This document shows, piece by piece, positions 1 to 11,764 of a stretch of DNA of 64,000 bases; within the stretch, counting starts at the first letter, position 1; each line of letters opens with the position of its first letter. Source of the stretch: Hymenopus coronatus (taxonomy: Eukaryota; Arthropoda; Insecta; Mantodea; Hymenopodidae); contig CM060884.1 in NCBI GenBank assembly GCA_030762935.1, positions 73,349,196-73,413,195 on the forward strand. Direction: 5' to 3'. The notes below the pieces were generated by a model. The model was not told the DNA's origin and ran no database searches. It worked only from the letters and a program-made list of their open reading frames with translations. The translations under genes and the position numbers were made by a program.

Positions 1-107
1 TTTTTTTCTGGATTAGCATGAAGTAAATAGAAGCATAAGCTTTTTAACAATAATTTGTTGTACAGATGCAGAGAAAGTAATGTGAATGGAACATATTAGA
101 CTTTGTA
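1..107 (-). repeat. RF-A partial copy (start end), cut by window edge
   Basis: This is the ATCTGATG end of an RF-A element in reverse orientation, recognised by the conserved block around CATGAAGTAAATAGAAGC and the terminal GTGAATGGAACA. It faces the forward copy at 451 across a 343-base spacer, so the two form an inward-facing pair. Confidence 0.8.
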
Positions 108-450
108 GGGATACAATTTCTCTGCCTAACTTTGTGAAGTGTCTGGGAAGTGAACTATTGGCAGCACCTGTACTTGGCTAAATGTCACCAGTTGCCTATT
201 ACCACATGTTATTATGCTGACAGGAATGCCATTATCTGAAACTAGTCATGGCTGTTCTATAACCACGAACTATACCTTAGAGAGCGGTCTGCCAGTTGTT
301 GATGGTCAATAGATGCAAGATTCCAGTTACGTTCACAGAATCAGCTGTTACAATGATACAACCATGGCAGCAAACGGTTTTCCTCAATCCTAACGCATTT
401 GCTAGTCTCTACTCCATAGAAAATGCATATTTAGAATTCCCTGCTTTATA
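108..450. other. Unassigned spacer between inward-facing RF-A copies
   Basis: No open frame, tandem repeat or recognised element is visible here. It may be the interior of a composite element flanked by RF-A arms, or simply host DNA. Confidence 0.3.
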
Positions 451-1189
451 AATCTGATGAGTTCATTCACATGGCTTTCTCTATATATCTCTAACAAATT
501 ATTGTTAAAAAGTTTATGCTTCTATCTGCTTCATGCTAATCGAGAAAAAGTTAAAAAAAAAGTACTTGCTTCCTTGAAAGTAGAAGTGAAATAAGGGAGT
601 ACCATAGGTTAAAGTGATAGTCAAAAGCTAGTTGCTATGTGACTGCAGTTTCTTTGTTTTTATGTACAGGAGTTGATACATTCCTCTTTGAGAAAGTATA
701 CGTTTTTCAAAATTGCATCCAAAAGCAAAGAATATCTCAAAAACGATAAACAATGTATATAACATAATTTGTTTGTTTTATCGTGTTCTACATTTTTGGT
801 GTGGTAAATTTTTGCTTGCCCAAATCTTACGGTTTAGCAATTATGCATACTTCCTAAAATTCATTCAAAATACAAGTCTTTAGAGGCCATTGTCAGAAAA
901 TTCAAGAAATGCATTTTATTGGTCAGATAAATATCTTTAATATACGATATTTTAATCAAAATCGTTAGAACCATTTTTAAGAAAATCAACACTTTCTAAA
1001 AAATGTTCCATGTAAAGAGTAGTTGGGGTGGGTTGATTTTCTTGAAAAATCTTTTTGTCGCATCCTTGGAAAATACCAAACTTAAATACCAATTTTGGTA
1101 TTAAAAGGTCTTTTCGTTTATGGGCTATGCTGTCCACAGACACAGAGATATACAAACACACACTCACACACACACGTACCTTTAACTGA

Positions 1190-1229
<40 letters not shown>

Positions 1230-1358
1230 ATAATTTTTTTTTTATTCAAGGGGACCCAAAACGTTTATTTGCGATGAAATCTCGGTATCGAATTTTTGGG
1301 TGGAATGCAATACCTTCTCTATATAATATGTACTCAGAACGTGTAGAGAAAGTAAAAA
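451..1358 (+). mobile_element. RF-A element, near full length (family description)
   Basis: Reference entry for the RF-A family. A copy runs from a conserved ATCTGATGTGTTCC-like start, through a block ending in ACGGTTTAGCAGTTATGCAA, the palindrome AAATACCAAGTTTGGTATTT, a CA microsatellite, the block CCGGTGAAATCTCGGTATCG, and a 3' hairpin (stem TTCTCTATACACTATGT) followed by AGAAAGTAAAA. ACTTTCTCTACA lies near both ends in inverted orientation. No transposase-like frame is visible; short open frames recur on both strands (for example one reading KIRYRDFTGNICF) but match no family I know, so the element is taken as non-autonomous. This copy also carries an internal TA microsatellite at about 1199-1222. 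A Helentron-derived (HINE/DINE-1-like) origin is possible but unproven. Confidence 0.75.
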
Positions 1359-1367
1359 TTAGAACGA

Positions 1368-1371
<4 letters not shown>

Positions 1372-1398
<27 letters not shown>
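1372..1398 (+). repeat. GT microsatellite
   Basis: About 13 GT dinucleotides start 14 bases after the end of the RF-A copy. Confidence 0.95.
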
Positions 1399-1679
1399 TA
1401 GGGTTCCCAGGTCTCCCGTATATCTGCCTTAGTTTATTTAGCCTTCCGTATTTTTGACTATTTCTCCCGTATTTCATACACTGCCATGAAATCTGAGTTT
1501 TGGAGGGATATTTGGAACACCTATGCGATATATCGAAGTGGTAGTTGCTTTTCCCCAATGTTGGCAGAAGTATTTCAATTAGCTATTGGTAATACGCGTC
1601 TCGTTCACTTACCTCTTTGAATTGAAGAGAGGAACACGTGTTTTGTTTGTAGTTCTATAAAGCAAGTAAAACTATTAAA

Positions 1680-1825
1680 GGGATATTCATTTTATATGTC
1701 ATGTAAATATCTTAAATGTAAGAGATTTTAATCAAAATCGTTTGAGCCATTTTTGAGAAATCAAAATTTTCGGAATTTGTTGCATGTAAAAGGTAGTTGG
1801 GGGATTCTCTTAAATCTTGGAATCT
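1680..1825 (+). repeat. RF-A internal fragment
   Basis: It matches the RF-A segment with TTTTAATCAAAATCGTT and the GGTAGTTGGGGG block. Both ends are missing, so it is an old truncated copy. Confidence 0.7.
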
Positions 1826-2824
1826 GGTTGTCACGAGCTGGTAGCACAGTACCGCTAGGGGTAGAGCATTGACCCGGAGGGATGAATGGACACTGCCCGA
1901 GGGGAACACAACAGGAAAAGAGAAAACAATGCTCCCGCTGGTCAGGTGACACTTTTTGAGGCACTTGGCGTAGAACATCGGCAGAGCAAAGATGTGATAT
2001 TTAAGGTCCGTGTTGTAGCCCTTAGTTGTGACGTAAATAGTTAATCTTAATACAGACCAGTGCTCGGACTAAATCACCGCATCAAAAGTAATGAGTAACA
2101 ATAGTAGGGGTCGGGTAAAGTGTAGTTTCACTTGTGACGTACCACCAGTTTCCATACTAGCAAAATCTGAGCTAGGGCTCCCGAATATCCACACCATTCC
2201 TAAAACCTGCATCCGGGTTACGAACCCGTAACCCCGTTACCACACAGGTACCCAAATGAAGAGAATAAATAAACAAACAAATAAAAACATACTTTATAAT
2301 GCCGTGGAATGAAGATGAGCCAAACACTATAATCTGATTAATTCTAATTACACGTACACAAACCACATTTCAGGTTAGTGCATAAATGAAATTCGGAAAT
2401 GTAAGGCAACTATTAGAGAGAGAATTTATGAGAGGCAAGAATATGCATGCCTGGAAAGACAAGGATCGTCAGAGCTTAGTTGAGAAGGTGGAAGTGACGT
2501 CAGCTGGTGTAACAAGTGAACGACGTGTTCCTTCGTAATAAAACGTGGCAACAGCTGGAGTCATAGTTTCCTGCAAAACGTCCATTTAGTTTTCTCATCC
2601 AGCTAGGGAAAAGTTCCGTGTATATAGATTTAGGGCATGCTTCACAAAGCCATCCAAAACTTGTTTTTACGGATTTAATTTCGTTGTTTTGTTTTATGTA
2701 AACACTGTCTTGTTTCTTCCTGGCACTCTCTTGCAAATCAGAACAGCTACTGCTTTCGTCATGTCCCGAGCGAGGCTCGGTGACAAAAACTCGTTTTCAT
2801 TCACAGGAAACTATTTTTGGAAGA
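1826..2824. other. Mostly unassigned DNA with one tRNA-like T-arm
   Basis: No convincing gene. At 2180-2260 the reverse strand holds GGGTTCGTAACCCGG, which resembles a Pol III B box with flanking tRNA-like sequence and may be a SINE remnant. Open frames here are at most about 88 codons and match no family I recognise. Confidence 0.3.
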
Positions 2825-3464
2825 CCTTATTCTTCTTCTACTTCATGCTAATCGAGATAAACTTTAATCATATTACTTAGTACCTTGTAGGTAGAAGGGA
2901 AATGAGAGAATACACTGGGTTAAACCGACAGTCAAATGTTTTAAAACGATGTTGCTATGGCATTGAAATCCCTTTCTTACTCGGTTTAGCAGTTAAGCAA
3001 AACTTGGCAAAATTCGTCCAGAATAAAGAGGTCTTCAGAGGCTATTCCCCAAAAATTCGAGATATACATTTTATTTCGGACTTAAATAGCTTTAATATAC
3101 GGGATTTTAATCAAAATCATTAGACCCATTTTTTAGAATATAAAATTTTTCGAATTTTTTCCATGTAAAGGGTAGTTTGTGGTGGGGGGATTTTTTTTGA
3201 AAATCTTCGAGTCGCAGCCTTGGAAGATACTTAATGTAAATACCAAGTTTGGTATTTAACGCTCTTTTTGTTTTGGCGCTATGCTGCCCACAGACACACA
3301 CACACACATACACACACGGATCTTTTATTAAAAACGATTTTTTTTTGGATACAAGGGACACTAAAACATATATTTCCGGTGAAATCTCGATATCGAATTT
3401 TTGGATGGAGAGCAATGCCTTCTCTACACTATGTACATAGTACGTGTAGAAAAAGTAAAAATAG
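2825..3464 (+). repeat. RF-A copy, 5' truncated
   Basis: It starts inside the element at CTTCATGCTAATCGAG and continues to the 3' hairpin and AAAGTAAAAA end. The CA tract at 3295-3318 lies at the usual place, after a slightly altered palindrome. Confidence 0.8.
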
Positions 3465-4017
3465 CTAGTTGGCCAGGCATGTATGAAAAATACATTTATT
3501 AATCAAAACCTAAGCTACTGAAAAGACATATAATTGGAAAAGAGATATTGGATGAAAACGGTTTTACATTTTACCAGGTAAATAAACTTTCCGACAATAA
3601 AAACGCCAACAAACGTCAATGATATGATGTATTCTTACACTATGATTGGTCAGGAACCTGATGAGCCCCTGCCAGCAGACGTCACACGCCACAAGTGTCA
3701 ACCACAAGGGAATTTCTCAGCGACCGTAGTTGGTACCACTGATATAGTGGACTCGCCGTGTTTTTCTGAAAGCAACACGAGGCAGGGGTTACGGTGGAGA
3801 GAGCGAATTCAGACGCCAATCGAGTCGGGCAATCACATGTAAACAGCTAAGTCGTATCCAGTATAATTGGGTTGCCCAAGTTTTAGTCGATGCCAAGTGA
3901 CGTGTCCGAGTGCTGTGTATTGCTCCAAGATTTGTGAAAAAGTTTCCTAAATCTATATCGACAGTGAGATTCGACTTACTTCAAGATTTCGTTCAACCCA
4001 GTTGGACATGTCTACCA
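3465..4017. other. Unassigned DNA
   Basis: It includes a more GC-rich patch (about 3630-3850) with a 72-codon open frame that I do not recognise. There is no other signal. Confidence 0.3.
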
Positions 4018-4130
4018 GAAAATTAGAAACACAAGGTTAGTGTGTGTATATAAATTTAACGGATTCGAACCTAACCTCGCAAAAACCACATGACCCAGGG
4101 CTTTCCACTGCAAAAACAGATGCTCACAGA
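4018..4130 (-). repeat. tRNA-like SINE fragment, family E copy 1
   Basis: The reverse strand reads GGTTAGGTTCGAATCCG, a good match to a tRNA T-arm or Pol III B box. The same sequence with its flanks (AAATTAGAAACA on the left, ACCCAG on the right) recurs at about 5258-5385, which shows that it is an interspersed repeat. Confidence 0.5.
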
Positions 4131-4246
4131 AACATATGGTAATTATGCAGAAAAAGGCTGTGAAAGTTGAATAAAACCAAGTGTGGTTGATTGAATTTGT
4201 GTTTCTGATGACGATTTCAAAGGTTTTATCTGTCGGAAAGCTTGTT

Positions 4247-5100
4247 TTTTTTACTTTCTATACACGTACTATATACATAGTTTATAGAGAAGGTATTGTA
4301 ATGCACCCCAAAATTCGATACCAAGATTTCACCGGAAATATATGTTTTGGGTCCTCCTGAATCCAAAAAAAGCATTTTTGGAAAAAGGTTCGTGTGTGTG
4401 TATGTCTGAGTGACTATAGGCAGCATAGCTCAAAAACGAAAAGACCGTTAAATACCAAACTTGGAGTTTAAGTTTGGTATCTTCCAAGGATGCGACAGGA
4501 AGATTTTCAAGAAAATCCCCGCACTCCCAACTACCCTTTACGTGGAAAATTTTTCGAAAAGTTTGATTTTCTCTAACGATTTTGTTTAAAATGTCAAATA
4601 CTAAAGATATTTACTTGACAAATTAAATGTATCTCTCGAATTTTCTGGGAATAGCCTCCGAAGACTATTTTATTCTGGATGAGATTTACGGAATTTTGCT
4701 AAACCGTAAAAGATGGACAAAAACTTAGCACACAACAATGTAGAGCACGTTGAAACACACAATGTATGTCATATACATTTTTTTCATGGAGAGTTGATCG
4801 TTTTTTAGATATTCCTTGTTTTTGGTTTCAGCTTTGAAAATCTTATACTTTTCTCATACGGAATTTGTCAACTCCTGATCATACAAACAAAGGAACTTCA
4901 GTCACATAGCAAACAGCTTTTGAATGTCACTTTAACCTATGGTACTCCTCTATTGGCCTTCTACTTCCAAGGAAGCAAGTTATAAGACAAGTTCTGCTAA
5001 TTTTTCTAAACTAGCAAGAAGTAAATAGAAGAATAACTTCTTAACTATAATTTGTTGCAGAGATGTAGAGAAAGACATGTGAATGGAACACATCAGATTT
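4247..5100 (-). mobile_element. RF-A element, full length, left arm of a palindrome
   Basis: It runs from the hairpin end (TTACTTTCTATACACG) to the GAACACATCAGAT end. With the inverted copy at 5674-6520 it makes a large palindrome. A further roughly 75 bp beyond the RF-A end (5104-5180) is also inverted at 5600-5672. Confidence 0.85.
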
Positions 5101-5673
5101 TTTTTTTATTATAGACAAATTCGTGTGCATGCTGGAACGGTTGGTATTTTGCGTCTATGACGGATATTTACCAAATAATTATATATAAACGGGTATTATT
5201 AACTAATAAATGATTTTATGATGTTCTGAAGCATTTCACCGCTGAGTACTACTACAATGGAAAATTAGAAACATAAAGTTATACGTATATACACACTAAC
5301 CTAAACGGATTCGAACCTAACCTCGCGCTAAATTTGAAAAGCAGCGGACCCAGAGGTTTCGCCTACAGAAACAAAAACTTACTCCTCCACCAACTGCTAT
5401 AGTCACACTAACCGGTGAATTATTGCCACGGGTTCTCCCGACGTGGTAATCCTGCCAAGAGCGACGTATGACGTTCTTGCATACCAATAGTTAGTCTTCC
5501 GCTAGCAACGTAACCAAGCATTTTCATTAGAAATATAGTTTTTATGCAAGCATTTCAGCATATACACGATACAAAACCATTTATAATTCACATAATAGTC
5601 GATTTTGGGTAATTATTTGGTAAATATCGGCCGTATACGTTCCGGCATGTACAGGAAATTGTCTATAATAAAA
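5101..5673. other. Palindrome centre between two RF-A arms
   Basis: The outer 75 bases on each side are inverted copies of each other (ATTATAGACAA, GGAACG and ATATTTACCAAATAATTA are shared). The middle holds the second copy of the tRNA-like family E (about 5258-5385, reverse strand). Confidence 0.6.
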
Positions 5674-6520
5674 GATCTGATGTGTTCCAACCACACAACT
5701 GTCTCTACATCTCTGCAACAAATTATTGTTTAAAAGCTTATGCTTCCATCTGCTTCATGCTAAACGAGAAAAAACATTAGCAGAAATAGTCTTATTACTT
5801 GCCTCCTTGTAAGTAGACGCGAAAAAAGTAGTATGATAGGCTAAAGTGATAGTCAAAAGTTGCTGGCTATGTGACTGAAGTTGCTTTGTTTGTGGACAGG
5901 AGTTGTGGAAAAAAGTATTTTTTTTTAAAGCTGAAACCAAAAACCTGGGATATCTCAAAAACGATCAACTCCACGAAAAAGTATATAACATAAATTGTGT
6001 GTTTTAGCGTGCTCTACATTTTTTGTGTGGTAAGTTTCTGTCCATCTGTTACGGTTTAGCAGTAATTATGAATTCCTTAAAATTCATCCAGAATAAAGTA
6101 GTCTTCAGAGGCTATTCCCAGAAAATTCAAGATAAACATTTTATTTTTACAGGTAAATATCTCTAATATACGATATTTTAATCAAAATTGTTAGAGCCAA
6201 TTTTGAGAAAATAAAAATTTTCGAAAACAGTTCAATGTAATGGGTAGTTGGGGGTGTGGGATTTTTTCAAAATGTTTGTGTCGCATCCCTGGAAGATACT
6301 GAAATTAAATACCAAGTTTGGTATTTTACCGACTTTTCGTTTTTGAGTTATCGTGTTCAAATACACACGGACCTTTTTCTGAAAATGTTTTTTTTTTTTT
6401 TTTTGCATACAGGGGACCCTAAAACGTATATTTCAGGTGAAATCTCGGTATCGAATTTTTGGGTGAAATACAATAACCTCTCTATACACTAAGTACATAG
6501 TGCGCATAGAGAAAGTAAAA
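5674..6520 (+). mobile_element. RF-A element, full length, right arm of a palindrome
   Basis: A complete copy starting AGATCTGATGTGTTCC and ending in AGAGAAAGTAAAA. The CA microsatellite is reduced and the poly-T segment after it is expanded to about 18 T. Confidence 0.85.
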
Positions 6521-7255
6521 CCCAAGCCAAGAAAGATCGTTGAAATCTTCACACATACAAAATCAATCAATCGCAATTAGTTCCAATCGATTTTTTGACC
6601 GGCTCAAGTTCTGCTTTATAACCAAATGTAATTTGTGTGTCGCTGGAGAAAAAGGATATCATATTACATACACATATGTCAATATTCATTCCTTTAACGG
6701 AAATTTAAGAATTGTTATTAATGGATGCTTTTAAGTTCTTTCTAACCCTTGGATATTCTTAATTTATTGTGCACATTTTTATGGTTTTATAGCCAATAAA
6801 TAATCTGGGCAGGAACTCAACAATTTTACTGGTAACGGTCTATTGAAGGTGTCACTGCCAAGGATACGTCACGAAAAGCTGATTTTCAGCAGGATGTTAA
6901 TTAAAGAATACAGAAAATGTATTTAAAAGATCTTTAGCGAGGATTAGTACTTACCCCATTTAGCTCGCAAAATTCCTCGGCTCGCTTCAAATTTATGTGT
7001 TATGTTATCTCTTTATATATTTAATTGGATTTGTATATTCAGCTGGTATTAGGGTTATTAAAGTAACAATACTGTGACACTTTCAAATACAATGCTTCTC
7101 AATAATTACCATCAATTTATACCATGTACATCTATTGTTATGAGTAACTAATTGAGATAAATGCATCAAGTAGTTTTTGAGATTTTTTTTCTATTTGTAG
7201 AGATCAGATTGTGAATTACTGAAAAAATTACGAGTCTGTTGAGAAATTCAATATT
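6521..7255. other. Unassigned AT-rich DNA
   Basis: No gene-like frame and no repeat recognised from elsewhere in the window. Confidence 0.3.
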
Positions 7256-7486
7256 ATGTCGGCATGGTGGCATGGTCGCTCAGTGGAAGAGCAACCAGTT
7301 AGAGTCCGGGAGATCCGTGGGTCAAATCCCGGCTATGGCATTGAATTTTTCAGTCTGACTCTACCTATCCAACTCCTGTCCTACACACGGTTAGAGCCCG
7401 GGAAATTCGTGGTTCAAATCCCGGCCATGGCATTGAATTTTTCAGTCTGACTCTACCTCTTGTGCGAAAAAGAGTTAAATCAATAT
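7256..7486 (+). repeat. tRNA-derived SINE (family D) with duplicated B-box module
   Basis: The head GGTCGCTCAGTGGAAGAGC resembles a tRNA D-arm or A box, and GGGTCAAATCCCGG follows as the B box. The module from the B box to CAGTCTGACTCTACCT is present twice (unit about 92 bp), and the copy ends in CTTGTGCGAAAAA. The same module forms the long array at 62.3-63.3 kb. The 64-codon open frame over it is a by-product. Confidence 0.7.
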
Positions 7487-7710
7487 TTTTGTTCGTTTAA
7501 CTACTCTACCAAAGAAGTTCCTTGCGCTCAGTTTTCAAAGTTGTGCAATATACATTTTTGTTTATATTTCAGGGATATCATTTTAAAGTGCTCATATAAA
7601 ATATGACTGCGTGATAAATTATTCTTTTATATTTCTTTCGTTATATTTGTGTATTAAACTTGTTAATGCATAGGCTTATTTACTTAGAAAATTAAGATTC
7701 TCTGGTAGAC

Positions 7711-8555
7711 AAATCTGATGTGTTTCACTCACATGACTTTCTCTACTTCTCTGCCACAAATTATTGTTAAAAAGCTTATGCTTCTATTTACTTCATGCTA
7801 ATCGAGAAAAAAATAGCAGAAATAGTCTTATTACTTGCTTCCTTGTAAGTGAGAAGCGAAATAAGGGAGTACCATAGGTTAAAGTGATAGTCAAAAGCTG
7901 GTTGCTATGTGACTTAAGTTCCTTTGTTTGTATGGACAGGAGTTGACAAATTCCTGTATGAGAAATGTTTAAGTTTTCAATGCTGAAGCCAATAACAAGG
8001 AATATCTCAGCTCTATAATAAAACAGTGCATAGCATAAATGGTGTATTTTATCGTATTATGCTTTGTGTAGTAAGAGTTTGACTGACTCTTACGGTTTAC
8101 CAGTTATGCAAAATTAAATACAAATCATCCGGAATAAAGAGGTCTTTAGAGGCTATTCCCAGAAAATTCAAGATATGCATTATATTGGAATGTAAATATC
8201 TTAAGTGTAAGACATTTTTATCAAAATCATTATAGCCATTTTTGAGAAAATCAAACTTTTCGAAATGTTTTCTATGTAAAGGGTAGTTGGGGTGGGGGGG
8301 AGGATTGTCTTGGAAATGATTGTGTCACATCCTTGGGAGACACCAAACTTTAATACCAATTTTAGTATTTAACACACAGACACACAGACACACACACACT
8401 CACACACACGCACGGACCTTTTTCAAAAAATGATTTTTTTTAATCAGGGGAACCTAAAACATGTTTTCCGGTGAAAAATCGGTATCGAATTTTTGGATGC
8501 AATACAATACCTTCTCGATACACTATGTACATAGTAGGTGTAGAGAAAGTAAAAA
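7711..8555 (+). mobile_element. RF-A element, full length
   Basis: An isolated complete copy, from AATCTGATGTGTTTC to AGAGAAAGTAAAAA. The CA tract is long (8370-8412). It has no inverted partner, so RF-A can exist as a single unit. Confidence 0.85.
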
Positions 8556-9247
8556 TTAAACTAATTGGTTGGAACGCGTACACAAGCAGAAGTTTTGAAC
8601 TTTTGAATGTGTTGGAAAATGCATTTATAGAAAATCTTTTAGTGTTCCAAGTGTGATTTGTTAGCATTAAAATGTGCATTTAAAACGTCAGGCGACAAAG
8701 TTTAAATTGAAAATAATTTTGGCATATTAATATACAAGTACAAAGGTACATTAGTGTGCTTAAATAAAAAACTCAACATTTTCAAGAATTTTGATTAATT
8801 TACATTAAGTGTTCAAAGTTTTTGTTCAATTTTTATCCAGAAAGTAACAGACGATTTGGTATAACTAAATAACAACGAAAAATATAAACACAAAACTTTA
8901 CTTACAAAACTACAGTACCTTACTCTATTGCTCAAACTAATCTCCATTGTGTTAAAATATTTATTGTCACATGTTACCAGTTTTTCGTTGTCGATGTAAC
9001 ACTTTTCTACCGCTAAAGAACTTATTCGTTTTCTTGAATGTACAAATTGTTCAGCCAATCGAATTTCGCAGGCAAATAATGCAAGTATATGGTGATAATG
9101 CAATGAACGAATCTTCAATGAGCAAATGACGCATAATTTACAAGTAATCAAGGAAGAACCAGTGTGTACGATAAAGACCGGAGTTGAAGTTTATCAATGG
9201 TTATTGAGGAGTTCAAAGCAAATGTTAATAAAAGAGATAAGAAAAAT
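8556..9247. other. Unassigned AT-rich DNA
   Basis: A 112-codon open frame lies on the reverse strand (8813-9151). It is Cys- and Ser-rich, matches no family I know and has no visible splice context, so I do not call it a gene. Confidence 0.3.
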
Positions 9248-9833
9248 TTGATGTTCCAATCACCTGACTCTCTCTACATCTCTTTAATAAATTATTGTTA
9301 AAAACCTTAAACTTCTATCTTATTTATTCTAATATTAGCAGAAATACTTTCTTGAAATGAAATAAGGGAATACACTAGGATAAAACAACATTAAAAGCTG
9401 GTTGCCATGATGATGAATTCCGTTTCTATGTGTTGCCAGGAGTTCACAATTTCTGGTATGCGACAAGCTTTAAGTATTTTAAAACTGAGACAAATAACAA
9501 GCAATATATAAAAAACGTTCAGCACTACGAAAAAACTTTATATGGCTAAAGTGTGTACTTTAACGAAATCAACATTTTGAGTGCAGTAAGTTACGGTTAC
9601 TAGTTACGCAAAACCCAGTAAAATTCACTCACAAAAACAAATCTTCATTTTAATCAAAATCGTTAGAGCCATTTTTGAGAAAATAAAATTTTTCGAATGT
9701 CCATGTACATAAAACATGTGAGGAATATTCCTCAAAACCTTCGTGTCGCATTCTTGGAAGATGTAAAACTTATATACCAAGTATGGCATTTTACCGACTT
9801 TTCGTTTCTGAGTTATCCTTTTCACTGACACAC
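9248..9833 (+). repeat. RF-A copy, 3' truncated
   Basis: The start end and middle are present (TGATGTTCC to about the GACACAC tract). The copy is cut close to where mariner sequence begins, so its 3' hairpin is missing. Confidence 0.75.
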
Positions 9834-9839
9834 TTTCGA

Positions 9840-10274
9840 ATTTAACGACGTTTGCGGAGAGCCATTCAAAACAAACGAAGAGGATTGCTGGCACCAGAAA
9901 TTGTGTTGATCCATGACAATGCACATCCACACACTGCTGGCACAACCCATCGGCTCCTTGAACAATTTCAAGGGGACATTTTCGATCATCCGCCGTACAG
10001 TCCTGACCTGGCACCCAGCGACTTTCACCTTTTCCCTGAACTGAAGACGTGGCTAGGAGGACAGCACATTCAAACTAATGAAGATCTTCAAAACAATGTT
10101 AATGCTCAATTGAAATCATTGGTGGCAATTTTTTTGAAGCAGGTATTGCAAAGCTTGTGATTATGTTGAAAAGTAACCACAGGTGTAGAAAACTTTTAGT
10201 AATAAAATAACTGTTTTCTATGAACTTGTCTTTTATTTATAGACTATCGGAGGTTATAAGAGAAACGACCCTCG
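9840..10274 (+). mobile_element. Mariner element, 5' truncated, with 3' TIR
   Basis: This is the 3' half of a mariner (Tc1/mariner superfamily). It holds the transposase C-terminus, a 3' UTR and the terminal CGACCCTCG followed by TA. The 5' half and 5' TIR are absent, replaced by RF-A sequence. Related copies are at 20.1, 24.5 and 55.7 kb. Confidence 0.85.
9852..10160 (+). pseudogene. Mariner transposase, C-terminal fragment
   Basis: The frame encodes the C-terminal half of a mariner DD34D transposase, which cuts and pastes the element at TA sites. The second catalytic Asp is visible in VLIHDNAHPH (residue 25 of this frame) and the third in YSPDLAPSDFHLFPELK. The first Asp and the whole N-terminal HTH region are missing. 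The frame ends early: after QVLQSL a deletion of about 40 bases removes the usual VHRYDKYLNFFGDYVEK-like tail, though the final bases of that tail survive just downstream (TTATGTTGAAAAGTAA). It is therefore non-functional. The mariner family is certain from the two acidic motifs and their spacing; the subfamily is not assigned. Confidence 0.85.
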
Positions 10275-10803
10275 TACTTTCAGGTTATAGTGAACGAGCT
10301 TTAGCGTTCAATAATTGTTTTAGTGCTCTTTTCAACGGTACGCTATAAAATGTGGTGTAAATTACACAAAGTGGAGGTTTTTGTTTCTCTCGTGGCAGAG
10401 TAATAAACACTGCGATGTAAAAATTGTGATAAAGGACTTTTGCATGGCACGAAAACAACATAAAAAGGAACGTCATGTGATACAAATTAGTGAAGATGTA
10501 GCGTGTTGAGGGCTTTATGACGCAAAATACATCCAATAAACGCTCTAATAGCAGTAAACATCTTAACAGCGGTTTTACAAGCTCGCGGCTTTTTTATGTC
10601 AACAATTCGGTTCCACGCCAGCGCTATTGTCAACTCTATATAGCGCATATGTCCTACAAAACACAACAAATTTATTTTTAAAGAAAATTATGTCATGTTC
10701 ACTGAATCGTTATTATTATTGTAGTCAATTCTGGTATGTTGACGATCGTGTCTCTTTCCTATAACTTTCTTGTGTACTTCACGCGCTATTTCAATCAGGA
10801 CTA
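10275..10803. other. Unassigned DNA
   Basis: It starts at the TA of the mariner. Overlapping open frames on the reverse strand (up to 83 codons) are unrecognised. Confidence 0.3.
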
Positions 10804-10939
10804 ATGCATACTAGCATTTTTATGGTTATTATGATTAGCATTACTTTGATGATAATTATGATTGTTATGCTGATGATTATTATGATTGTTGTGATGGCTA
10901 TGAATTATTTTATGGTTATGATTCTTCTGATGATTATTA

Positions 10940-11440
10940 CAACGATAATTATGACGGGTATTATTATTATAATTATTATGTTTATTATAATTATATTTAT
11001 TATAATTATTATGTTTATTATAATTATATTTATTATAATTATTATGTTTATTATAATTATATCTATTATAATTATTATGTTTATTATAATTATTATGTTT
11101 ATTATAATTATTATGTTTATTATAATTATATTTATTATAATTATTATGTTTATTATAATTATTATGTTTATTATAATTATAATTGTTTTATAATTATTAT
11201 AACTATTATTTATATTATAATTATTATTATAATTACCACTATTATTATTATTATTACAATTACCATTATTAAATTTATTACTACATTTATTATAAATATT
11301 ATCATTATTATAATAATGATTGTAGTTGTTTTATTATTATAACTATTATTATAGCTATTATTATAATTATTATTATTATAATTACAACTATTATTATCAT
11401 TATTATTGAGGCCTATTATGATTATGTTGATTATGATGGT
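10940..11440. repeat. AT-rich tandem array (TTA/ATT based, about 18-bp unit)
   Basis: Tandem units built on TATTATAATTATTATGTT (18 bp) fill about 10965-11190. Looser TTA/TAT-rich sequence with GAT interruptions lies on each side (from about 10830 and to 11440). The array is open in one forward frame from 10804 (Met/Ile/Phe only) and one reverse frame (Asn/Ile rich); both are compositional artefacts. Confidence 0.9.
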
Positions 11441-11461
11441 GACTATTATTTGTTTCGTCTC

Positions 11462-11535
11462 GATTTTTTGGCAGACGTGTTGCCCCCACACTACCAAGAG
11501 GTCACGAGTTCGAATATCGCTTTGGATGTGTTACC
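11462..11535 (+). repeat. tRNA-like T-arm fragment
   Basis: CACGAGTTCGAATATCGC resembles a B box and TGTTGCCCCCACACTACC lies before it. It may be the end of a degraded SINE. Only the T-arm portion is convincing. Confidence 0.3.
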
Positions 11536-11544
11536 CGGATAATG

Positions 11545-11764
11545 TTAAATAGATACCAAGTTTGGTATTTACCGTCCTTTTCGTTTTTGAGCTATGCTGT
11601 CCACAGACACACACTTACACACAGAAGGACATTTTTCTAAAAATGCTTCTTTTCGGACTCGGGTAACCCCAAAATATATTTGTGGTGAAATCTTAGTAAG
11701 GAATTTTTGTGAACAATGTAGCGCCTTCTCTATAGACTATTTACATATTACGTGTAGAGAAAAC
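11545..11764 (+). repeat. RF-A 3'-end fragment
   Basis: It starts at the palindrome (ATACCAAGTTTGGTATTT) and continues through the CA tract and hairpin to GTAGAGAAAA. Confidence 0.8.

Noticed and set aside
10804..11193. 129-codon hydrophobic membrane protein
   Set aside because: It contains almost only Ile, Met and Phe and is the translation of an AT-rich tandem repeat.
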